64,000 bases of DNA, taken from assembly GCF_003589595.1 (NCBI RefSeq), contig NW_020653713.1:462971-526970 (forward strand), written 5' to 3'. The notes beneath the pieces were generated by a model. That model was not told the origin of the DNA and did not search any database. It was given only the letters and a program-made list of their open reading frames with translations. The stretch's first letter is position 1. Every line of letters begins with the position of its first letter. A program made the position numbers and the translations under genes. The DNA is from Hyposmocoma kahamanoa. Its lineage: Eukaryota; Arthropoda; Insecta; Lepidoptera; Cosmopterigidae. Of this stretch, positions 1 to 10,000 are shown piece by piece.

Positions 1-255
1 CTTCTGCGTACTTGGATGACAAAAATCCGTGGTAGTAACCCGTTTAGCTCATGGAGGTAGTCTCGATCTCTGATGTTTCAAATAAAAAAAAAATATTGTA
101 AATGTTATATACAAAGAGCAACCCCTAGAGTTTCTTGCTCATTCTTCTCAGGGGAATCTGCCTTACGAATGAGCGGTAGAGTTTAATATTGTGACGATTT
201 CAAGTGTAATAATGCTGACCTATGAAATAAAGATTATTTTGAATTTTAATTTGAA
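1..255 (+). repeat. LINE 3'-tail repeat (truncated), copy 1
   Basis: The stretch from about 130 reads ATTCTTCTCAGGGGAATCTG, then TGACGATTTCAAGTGTAAT, then GAAATAAAGATTATTTTGA. The same series (CATTCTTCTCAG, TGACAATTTCAAGTGTAAT, GAAATAAAGATATTTGATTT) recurs at 12096-12205. This is the usual form of a lepidopteran non-LTR retrotransposon tail ending in AATAAAG and a TTTTGA-type repeat. Bases 1-60 may be part of the same element. No Set2 post-SET exon is visible here. Confidence 0.5.
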
Positions 256-348
256 TTTGAGCGCTCGCGTCGATCAACAATTTTGCAGCCTTGCATAACA
301 AATAGCAATTGTATGTGGTGAATAAACTCATTGCAATAGTAAACTCAC

Positions 349-3300
349 CCGAATCTCTGAAATTGGTAATCAAAAGTGATCTCTTCCCCGGCCGCGATGT
401 CGCGTTTGCTGAAGAACCCGATCCGCAGCTCCCCGTTGACGGTCCACTTCTGCGTCTCCGAGTTGGGATCACATGAGTGATTGATGAATCGTGAAATGTT
501 CCCCTTGAGAGTTGCGTCGATCACTGTGTCGCCTTTCAAAGACATGAAGTAGTGGTGAAGGTTGTTTTCGTCAGAGTACGCCTGGGCGCGCTTATAAAAT
601 TGGTCATAGTCAAGGACTTCTCCTACGTATTCCATTAGGTATTCGCCCCTGTAAAGTTATTTATGTTGTTATTTAAGATTACTTTTAGAATTAATACTGG
701 AAAGTTAAATCAGCAGAACATAAATCAGCCATTTAATGAATAAGGAAGAAAAGTATCACAGGACTCTTTATTCCAAACGACATAAAACTATACCACAAAT
801 CTGTTTGTGGTTCAAGAACTGATCTCAGATGGATACAAAATAAAAAAATAATAATAATACACCACACCAATCTCTACCGAACAAATGTATAAAAATTGCA
901 GAAAATTAAGTACCTATTACATTTGTAAAAGTCTAGTAACACAATTCATCACAACATGTTGATGTCTCATTTACACTCGCCCCCGGTCCCACACTGCGAA
1001 TGTGACATATGCTATAATAGAATTTCTTTTATGTATATGTAAAATATGTAATAATACACTCATAGCAGACGGCTGAGACAGGATAACTTAGATGCTGGTC
1101 ACTGCTAATGCGATCCTCAGCAGTTGAATGATTGATAAAGAGTAAAGAAATTCACATAGCGACAACAGCCTTACAAATTATTTCAAACAAGTAACTAAAC
1201 TAAAAAAAACTAAAAACTTGAAGCCTCTACTAAATTACGCGTATGTTAGTAAGCTGCTTATTTTACATCTTCAAATCTCGAACCAGATATCTTTATACAT
1301 TGTAATGTGGAAATGTTCACAGTCTAAGCACTGCAGTGTTGAAATACTCTATCCTATCAAACAATAAACTAGTAACACCATTGTATCTATACCATTGGTA
1401 ACTACTATATATTAGCCCTGTGATATCAATAGTATTGCACTATCAAAAGCTCTATGGATAATCTAGTTGTCAAGGACAACTATTAATAATTAGAATATCA
1501 ACCATTTTTCACTATATCCACAGTGCACGTGTCAATATAAACTGATTGTATTTGAGACAAAACTAGAAACCCATAATAATTGAATTCGCACGTATAGCTT
1601 AGATAAAGATAAATAAGATTTTCAAATTATTCAGTAACTTACATTGGTATGTCTACACTAGCCTCCACTCCACAACCCTTTTTGTCAGCGTAAAAAACCT
1701 TTAATGGCGCATTCTCTTTCTTTTGGAAACGTCGATTTGTACACCGGTCACCAACTGGACACCTCGAGTTACTGTAAATAATTTGATTATCACACTTATT
1801 ATATTGAAAAAATAGATCCCTCAGGAACATGCTAAAATTCATAAAATATTACCATTCAATCATAAGCAGCCTATTCAAACAGTCTTCTCCACAAGCCATC
1901 TCTCCTCTCTCAAGTTCTTCTTTGGTCAGAAAACAGTCACAGATCATTTTCTTGGTCTCTTTATTCAGCATTCTCTCACATAAATACTCATTCTCATCTA
2001 AATGTTGATACTGCCTCATTCTCTCTTCAATTATTCTATCATAGGATTCTTTACTTAATGGCGTCGTTGGTGGCTGCTCGTCCTCGGGCGGTGATTGGCA
2101 TTCACTAATAGGTTGCAACCGCTGAGGCAAGCTCGGACTAGCCAATGGGGAGTTAGCTGGTGAATTAGTTCCCATCTCCAACTCACTGGAACGCCGCCAT
2201 CGGGACTTTACCTTCACAGGCATATCAGATGGTACAGGGAAAGATGGAGAATTTGGTGTACTGTTTAACAACACATCCACAGACTTCTCTTGACTATCTG
2301 AACCCAACTCCTCAAGCTTGAGTTTAGTTTGTGTTATCAAAGCCTTTTTAAGTGGTGTTTTCACTAAACCATAGCCTTTAGTCTTTTGTTTCATATTACT
2401 GATGGTTTTGATGCGGCTTGACCTTCTCACACCAGTAGGTGATGACTCTGCAGAGTCATTGGAGTTGTTTTGATTTGGCTCTGTAGCTCTTGAAGAGTTA
2501 CTGTCATCGGATAAAGTAGAACTTGGTGTTAAACTAGGATCAGGCCTTGTAAGGACATCCAGACTATCTTTTGAAAATTGTATGTCAGATGTGCCACAGG
2601 GCGGTGTCCTATTGATAACATCTGAGCATTCCATAGGTGAACTAACATTTAAATCAACTGGTGTAGCAATGTTCAGCTCCTCAAAGTGTTTTTGGAATTC
2701 CACATCTTGCTTTTTATCATCTTCAGACTCAATCTTAGAAAGTTCATTAGGACTTGACACAGACAGTGCGCTAGGACTGTCCATTTTAATGTTGTAGTAA
2801 AGCTCTGGGTTGTCATCTTCTACAATCTGCACTATGGTGATAACATCATCATCCTCATCTCCATATTCAAACTGTTGCTGCTCCAATGGAATGTCTTGAT
2901 TCACTGGTATCTCTGGTTCAACCACTGGTTCAGACTCAGGTACAAGTTCAAACTTTGCCTCCTCATGTTCTTGCAGTTCTTCATGGTAGGCATTATTTTC
3001 CACAGGGGTATTTTCCCTTGGAGGTGGTAATGGCACAGAGTCAAGTTCGATTATGTCATTATTGTATTCAATATTATCGCTTGGTAGAGGTATATCTTGA
3101 GGCAATGGAACTTCGCTGAGCATAGGCACTGGTGACATATCTCTAGAATCACTCTGGTTTGCATTACTTGTACTATGTATGGGGCTCATGCAAGCCCCAC
3201 TATTTGTATCTGATTGAGTATCTAAAGCAGCATTAGAGTCTGACTCTGAGCTGGCACAAGGGTCAACCACCCTAATTTCTACACTACTATTGGTTTCACT

Positions 3301-3669
3301 GTCACTGCCAATATCATATTTTCTAGTAAATGTATCATCATTGTTGAACAAACAGCGGTACTTGCCAAATTTCTTGTGTAAGACAACTGTGGGTATGAGA
3401 TTAGGGTTGATCAATTGTAATCCAGATGTCTGGGGCTCAGACGGTGGGTGTTCCTCAACTGGTGCTGTACAGGCTTCACCTAAGTTAGAAGGCTGCTCAG
3501 TCTGCGTCTTAGAGGTATTGTCAGGCGGAGTGGGATCGACGGAAGCGGATGAAGAGCTGTCGGCCACGGTTTCGGCAACAACCGCGGTTTCGGCAGTCGC
3601 CGCGTTCTTCCCGCGCCTAGGAGTTCGCCGCGTTGCAGTCTTCGATGCTGGTTTCTTTTTCTTCGCCAT
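349..3669 (-). CDS. Set2: Set2/SETD2 histone H3-K36 methyltransferase, 5' part (partial, runs off the left edge)
   Basis: Nuclear methyltransferase of the Set2/SETD2 family, which trimethylates H3 lysine 36 during RNA polymerase II elongation. Exons on the minus strand: 3669-1853, 1771-1643 and 648-349 (donor GTGAGT). The first 748 residues are seen; post-SET, WW and SRI regions must lie off the left edge. Exon 1 codes a low-complexity, Ser/Glu-rich N-terminal region (about residues 1-570), then the AWS start with CDC and ACGEDCLNRLLMIEC near residue 606. Exon 2 completes AWS (NSRCPVGDRCTNRRFQ). Exon 3 is the SET core: EYVGEVLDY, YYF-like HHYF at 680-683, RFINHSCDPN at 702-711, EEITFDYQF. Ser712 stands where vertebrate SETD2 has Cys in NHSCEPNCETQKW. 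The start at 3669 follows an in-frame TGA at 3681-3679. The joins at TG|T and AT|G restore the family sequence. Identification is firm; the N-terminal region is poorly conserved in the family. Confidence 0.95.
649..1642 (-). other. Set2 intron 2
   Basis: A 994-bp AT-rich intron between the AWS and SET exons, bounded by GTAAGT at 1642-1637 and TTTACAG ending at 649. I see no gene or clear repeat in it. The preceding intron (1772-1852) is only 81 bp. Confidence 0.8.
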
Positions 3670-3725
3670 TGTGTTGTGTCACACCAGTGACAAACAACCT
3701 ACAAACAAAATGCCGCCATTTACTA
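3670..3725 (-). promoter_or_regulatory. Set2 5' UTR/promoter with a YY1/Pho-like element
   Basis: Directly upstream of the Set2 start the sense strand reads AAATGGCGGCATTTTG (centred on 3712-3721). This matches the YY1/Pho-type ATGGCGGC element often found at transcription starts of housekeeping genes. Its position suits a start site or 5' UTR element. No TATA box is evident. The function is inferred from motif and position only. Confidence 0.35.
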
Positions 3726-4583
3726 TGTACAGAAACAGTTTACAATTACCCCTTTCAGTCATTTGTTTCTCAGAGCCTGTCAACGCCACATGGATGTGGG
3801 AACGTCGCGTTGTTGACCAAGGCAATATTTATATTCTCTAACAAACAATGAATACTTCAGCATTACTATTTGATTGCAACATGGTTCTAATGTAGAGATA
3901 AAATGCATAACCACCGGGTTGTATCACAAGCCAAAACCACTTTTGATATAAACCATGACCATACCATTACTTTTCATCTAATGCGATGTCCCATATACCT
4001 AGGAAAATGCTAGACACAAGTGCTGAAACTTGCAACATTCACAAATAAACGAATTAACTACCCCGTAATATCATTTTTCTGAACATTTAACTTTTTTCTA
4101 GAGAGCGGCCATCACTCACTCACTAGAGTTTAAACACACGCGAAATAAACAACCGATACATGTCAACTAACGAAGAAAATACTCCTCCCATAGACTTAAA
4201 ATATACCAGCACACAGCAACAATGGTACACAAATCAATGACTTCTTAGACCAAGAGCATTTTTAATCTTGTATCAAATTTGTCGTGCTTTACTGCGCTTT
4301 TTGCAATATAAATAGAGTTCAAAATAAAATTACTTATAAAATATATAGGATGTAATCGTTAAGTGTCCCATAAATATAACAGATATCAAAAAGCTTAAAA
4401 CTGATATTGAAAGTATGTTACGTAATGAATAAATCGACATCAATAATTTTAAAAATAAAACTAGAAATATCCAAAATTTTAACATTAAATACTCCCATAC
4501 ATTTAATGTGACATTCGTAAAGAGGCTTTAATTTTCCTAAGTAACAAAAGTAAGAGGTAACAATAAGTTAGTAAATTGGATTC
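3726..4583. other. Intergenic spacer upstream of Set2
   Basis: AT-rich DNA with no convincing ORF, splice pattern or repeat that I recognise. It separates the Set2 start from LINE debris. Confidence 0.5.
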
Positions 4584-4745
4584 CACCCCTATGTTGTGGA
4601 TATTCCAAGGATTCGCACAAAGCATTTCGCTTCTACATTTATATGGCGATCGGCTATGGAGTGAAATTCCCTGCCTGCAGACTTATTTCCTGAAAGTTAT
4701 AACATGGACCTTTTCGAGGCGAGAGTAAATAGGTATTATTTAGGT
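4584..4745 (+). pseudogene. LINE ORF2 C-terminal fragment (jockey/CR1-like), decayed
   Basis: Translating from 4584 gives FHPYVVDIPRIRTKHFASTF, then WRSAME, a stop (TGA), then NSLPADLFPESYNMDLF and EARVNRYYLG. This is the typical C-terminus of jockey/CR1-type non-LTR retrotransposon polyproteins (HPYxxxIPRxRTKHFAxTF, W-LPA-FP--YNLD-FK-RVN). An in-frame stop and the lack of the upstream reverse transcriptase show that it is a dead fragment. Confidence 0.6.
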
Positions 4746-4747
4746 GT

Positions 4748-5074
4748 ACATGGTACATCGTCGACCTCAACGTCACTTTCCACCAGGTGAGATGGAGATC
4801 AAATGCGCACTGGCTAAGCTCAAGCCGAACAGATCTGCTGGTCCTGACGGCATCCCGGCTTATATATTTAGAGACTGTAGGTTTGATCTGGCGAAGCCAC
4901 TAGCGCACATGTATAACCTGTGTTTAGAGTCAACAACTTTTCCGGAAATTTGGAAAATGACTCGTGTGATTCCGGTTCCTAAAGGTGAGGGTGTAGGTGG
5001 TGGGGTGGACGGATATCGGCCGGTGGCAGTTTTGTTGACCCCTGCCAAGGTGTTCGAAGCAGCCTTGCAGAACA

Positions 5075-5133
<59 letters not shown>

Positions 5134-6420
5134 ACAGTATATATTTCAGCGGTTTTGTTCACGAATACCGGACGTGCAACATGGTCTTCGACCGGGTAGG
5201 AGTACCACTAGTAACCTCATGAGCTACACGACTCAACTGGTACCTGCAATAGACAGTGGTGGTCAATTGGATGCCGCTTATTTCGACTTCCGAAAAGTGT
5301 TCGATGTCGTGAATAATGATGTCTTGCTTAGGAAACTCCAGCTAGTTTCCTAAGCAAAGCATTGGTTTTACACCCTATTTCTTACAATTTTTTGCTAGTT
5401 ACGTGAGCGACAGACAGCAGTACGATGAGTATGGCGAACACCGGTCCGAACCATACTTTGTCAAGCCTGGGGTAAGTCAGGGGAACAACCTTGGACCTCT
5501 CCAGTTTGTGATAATGATTAACGACCTACTGGGAGTTATCCAAAAGACACAATGCCTCCTATTTGCAGATGACCTAAAACTATTTCTGCCGATCAATAGT
5601 ACCGCGGACTGTATATTATTACAAAATGATATCAACAACGTAGTGTTATGGAGTGAGCAAAATAGTCTACAGTTCAATACTTCTTAATGTGTTACGATTT
5701 CTTATACTTGAAAGCGTAATCTTATTTGCTACGATTATGAAATAAACGCCGCAGTACTGCAGAGGGTCATCGAAGTAGGACTTACGAGTTCGTTTTGCGG
5801 CAGAGTTGAAATTCCAGAATCATACAATTAGTATTTGTAACAAAGCATATAGAAATTTGGGATTCATTCTACGTACAGTTAATGGTTTTACAAATATAAC
5901 AACAATAGAGGCATTGTACAATACCTTGTTAGAAGCCGTCTAGAATGTAATGCACTTATTTGGGCTCCTAGTGAAATTAAATATAATGTAATGTTGGAAC
6001 GCATACAAAACAAATTTACAAGATATTTATATTTCAGGCTATACGGGATATTTCCTTTCTATCCTTTGATGTATCCTAACCTATCTTTTCTGGTATGGTG
6101 GGGTACAACGAAGTGGGGGTACGAAGGGAATTAGCATTGGTTTTGTATGTGTTTCAATTATTATGAGGCAAGACATACAACACAGGTTTTGAGTAGTGTG
6201 GGTCTTTGCGTTCCTGATGGGTATATGGGGTGCCGGCGCCGGCCTCAGTTGTTGGCGATTCCTCGTCGCAGAACCAACCTGCTGGACAGAGCTCCACTGA
6301 CACGAGCAATGAGGACTTTGAACGTTATTGATGGGAAAATTGACCTACTTGTCTGTTCTCTCTGTGAGTTCAATAAAATAGCTTTATTTGTAATATCTTA
6401 TGGAATATATTATCAGTTGG
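4748..6420 (+). mobile_element. Decayed non-LTR retrotransposon (jockey/CR1-like reverse transcriptase)
   Basis: Plus-strand reverse-transcriptase blocks appear in order but in shifted frames. They are KPNRSAGPDGIPAYIF (near 4822), WKMTRVIPVPKG and GYRPVAVLLTPAKVFEA (to about 5070), QLDAAYFDFRKVFDVVNND (5265-5320; the usual DFxKAFD motif altered), PGVSQGNNLGPLQFVIMIND (about 5465) and the catalytic LLFADDLKLF (about 5560). A distal C-terminal piece, RRTNLLDRAPLTRAMRTLNV, lies at 6262-6330 and ends by about 6420. Frameshifts, a TA microsatellite inside the RT domain and a short internal deletion make it non-functional. The clade is inferred from motif style. Confidence 0.8.
5076..5129. repeat. 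(TA)n microsatellite, 27 units
   Basis: An uninterrupted TA dinucleotide run of 54 bp lies inside the reverse-transcriptase remnant, directly after the codons for FEAALQNSI. The RT reading frame resumes only further downstream, so the repeat sits at or next to a lesion in the element. Confidence 0.97.
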
Positions 6421-7096
6421 TAATTTAATTATGGTATAATATAATTTTAGTAGATACAATAGAATTTTTGGATATAATATTAATGTTTATTAATAATGTT
6501 GAACAAGTGATAATTTTGGCAACACTATCGTATTAGGTTAGTCCTTTAATTATAGTTGCTAGCCTAAGTATAAGTAAGTATGTAAAATAATTTTTTTTTA
6601 AACATAATAATAAATTATAATTGCCCATATAAATACCGAAATTATTGCGAATACATTGCCAAACATCACAATTTACATTTCCAGAGCACAGCTCTAGTTC
6701 ATCAGAATTGCCACATTAACGTAAATATAATCCACGTTCAATTATTTCAATACTAAGCATTTCTTCATTTTCCTTTTCCTCATTAAGAAAATATTACATT
6801 TTTTTATTTTAAACAACAATATTGTGAGTCGTTTGTGAGTATTGTTCATGTGTGTAAATTAAGACAGAAAAGAAATTCCGCTAGGGTTTTTCTAAATATT
6901 TCTTAAGGACACTGAAATTGAACGCATAGTTTGACGTAGCGTTTAAAATAAAAAATATGTCAAAAAGAAGGCTAGATAACATCATCAAAGCTCAAATGAT
7001 AACGTTGACTGCTAGTAGTTTGTGTTGACTGCCGAGTTGTATTCGGGATCTAAACGATAAAATAATCTTAAAATTTAAATAAAATCTCAGGATACT
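6421..7096. other. AT-rich spacer and probable SPCS2 promoter/5' UTR
   Basis: No gene is visible. The last 100 bases before the SPCS2 start probably hold its 5' UTR and core promoter; an in-frame TAA at 7076-7078 fixes the ATG at 7097. I cannot place a transcription start. Confidence 0.4.
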
Positions 7097-10000
7097 ATGG
7101 CAGAATCTACAGAGGTGATTTCCAATATATATTTCATAATGTCAATTTAATGTATCCTAATCTTAACTCACTCTGAAGAATTTGTGTAGGACACGTCATA
7201 TTTTTCTGAAACGTTTTTCTAATTTCGTCAATTAATTTTCTCATGTTTTTCATACATACCGATGAAAACATTCTCTTTATACAACATTTTATTTATAATA
7301 TGTTTCTTTTTAGCCAGTAAAGATAAATAAATGGGACGGCGCCGCTGCCAAAAATGCCATTGATGATGCCATCAGAGAGGTAATTTCTGCCTAGTATTTC
7401 TATAGTAACATTTCATAACACAATACGACTGCTGCTTAAATCTGTACTTATTTGTTGCAAGGTACTGACTAGAGATCTAAAATGTAAGGAGAGTTTTGCG
7501 CTCATAGATGGGAGGTTATTCCTATGTGCATTAGCGGTTGGCGTCGCTTTATACGCCCTTCTTTGGGACTATCTTTATCCATTCCCTCAGTCAAGGTAAG
7601 CATTTTCTACAAATAAGAATTATATTATTTTTATTATTATTATATTAAGAAAATTTTACGATACATAACTGAAACGAAAAAATAATTTTTTTTACGAAAA
7701 TATTTCTTTTTTGCGCTATTAATAAAATGTTATAGCAACAACCAAACGCCGTGCTTGCCTAACCTACAAAACCTGTTTCTTATCATTTATTTTCGAATAT
7801 TTCAATAATTTTTATTATTAAAACTACGAGTTTCCTAAAGCTTATATTTTAGAATTAGACTGTTAACTATGTAGTCTATTCACCATATTAATTTCAACTC
7901 TTAACTCGTGTGATGGTAATGTACAGTTGAGCTGACTTACCGCCTCTGGTAGAGGGTCATGGGTTCCAATCTGGGCTTGCACCTTTAAGTTTTTGGTATT
8001 TATGTGTTAAATTTAATTTGAAAATTATATATTATATTATATATATAATATATATGGGCTTCTCGTTGACGGAAACCATGGTGAGGAAACCTGCACACAT
8101 CTGCAAAGCAATTTAATGATGTGTATGAAGTTTCCAATCTGCATTGGTCATGTGTGGGAACCGCAGCCCAAGCCCTCTCATTGTGAGAGGAGGCCTGTGC
8201 CAGCAGTGGGACTTAATAAAGACTAACTATTATATTAATAATAAATTGTTGATGTAAATACCTTCTCATACCACTATAAATAAACAATAAAACATTATCA
8301 ATGCGTTCATAATACTAAATCCAAATTTGATATTTTTAGTTTAACCGTGTAACATGGAAGTTTATTCATCGCCAAACATTCCTGTGCAACTTGAATAACA
8401 TAATTAAATGTCTTTCATATGATTGAGGTTTTATAGAGCGATTCAATGGATACTTTAATACTTTAAAACTTGGTTAATTAATAAAAAATACTTTTTTAGA
8501 CTGGTGCTGATAATCTGCGTGTCTTCATACTTCGTGCTGATGGGAATCCTGACACTTTACACAACATTCAAAGAGAAGGGAATCTTTGTAGTTGCTAAAG
8601 AAAAAGTTGGGAACAACACTAGAGTTTGGGAAGCCAGCTCTTATGTTAAAAAGTAAGTTGCTATTTTACAATTAAATAAGCACTTTATATTCTTGAAAAA
8701 TCTACACAACAAACTAAATTTGGTGAAAAAGTTGCTTACAGTAATAAAATTTAATGTAAATGATTTATAGGAAATGAAACTATTTTTCCGGATTTAAATC
8801 GCGTATATTTTTTTTTCAAACAAACCGACATTTCGGGCCCTTTACAGGTCCCGTGGTCACGGTTGACTGATGGTCGATTGATGTTTAATTCATGTCAAAA
8901 ATAATTCTTCACTATATGTGTATTCTATTATAACTTTACTATCATAGTATTAGTAAAAGGGTTTAGTGAATGGAGAAAACTGGCAACAAAGACAAAAAAA
9001 AAATTCATTAGGGTAGTCTATAATTAATATAGTTTATCCCAATTCATTTTGCAGTAAATGAAGAATGAAATAAGTAACACTTTCACATATATTTGAAGAT
9101 TTTCACTTGATTTTTCATCACTTTTTAACCGACTTCAAAAAAGGAGGAGGTTCTCAATTCGACTATGTTCTTTTTTTTTCTTTTTTTTTTGTATGTATGT
9201 TACGCGGCATTTGTGAACCGAGTTTCATGATTCTTTTTTTTGTTGGAAAGGGGGTACTTCCATAATGGTCCCATTTCATTTTGAAGAAAATCATCCACCT
9301 CGAAGGGTGGCTGTTCACGCATGAAGATTCATTTTGATAAATAGCGCCTAACTTTAATTTAGGAGCAATTACTTTAATGCTTGATTTTGCTATTTCTTCA
9401 ATTCAAGGCGTTTTTCTCTCAATATACTTTGAGTAGTTTCATAGTGAGAACCTATTGTTATTGTCTCCAGTGTCAAGTCCTGTATAGTGGCGAACTAGGG
9501 GATATTTCAATAAAACTTAGCAAATAGACGTAATTTCACGTACTTTTGAGGTCGGTTTTTTTTAGTACTCTGTACTGAGATTATTGCTAACAATATTCAT
9601 TTGAATAACAACTGAAAATCGTATTTGAAAAATGTTTATTCAAAGTTATTTTTCAAATGTAGAAATATGGATTGTCGATTGCATAGTGCTGTACGAAAAA
9701 AATCATTTGGTTCTTTCAATTATAGTTTTTGTGATCAATTAGTAATCAAATATTTCAATCACAATCAATAAAGTATCTTAAGTGTAAGGATTTGAAGGAG
9801 GATTTAAAATGAAGATTTTGGAAGTTTTAAATTTACTTTTATAGGTCATGTAAGAAAAACCACTAGTAGTATAAGTACTTCGTTCACTAATATTCTGTTC
9901 CTAATCAGCAATGAAATTGCATAAAGACCTGTTATTCCAATGATTCAATTAAACAAATCAATTCATTCAATTAATTAATTGATTTGTAGTTGACCTAATG

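Noticed and set aside
5076..5129. TA run as a promoter or origin-like element
   Set aside because: Simple microsatellite inside a dead LINE; no other promoter signal.
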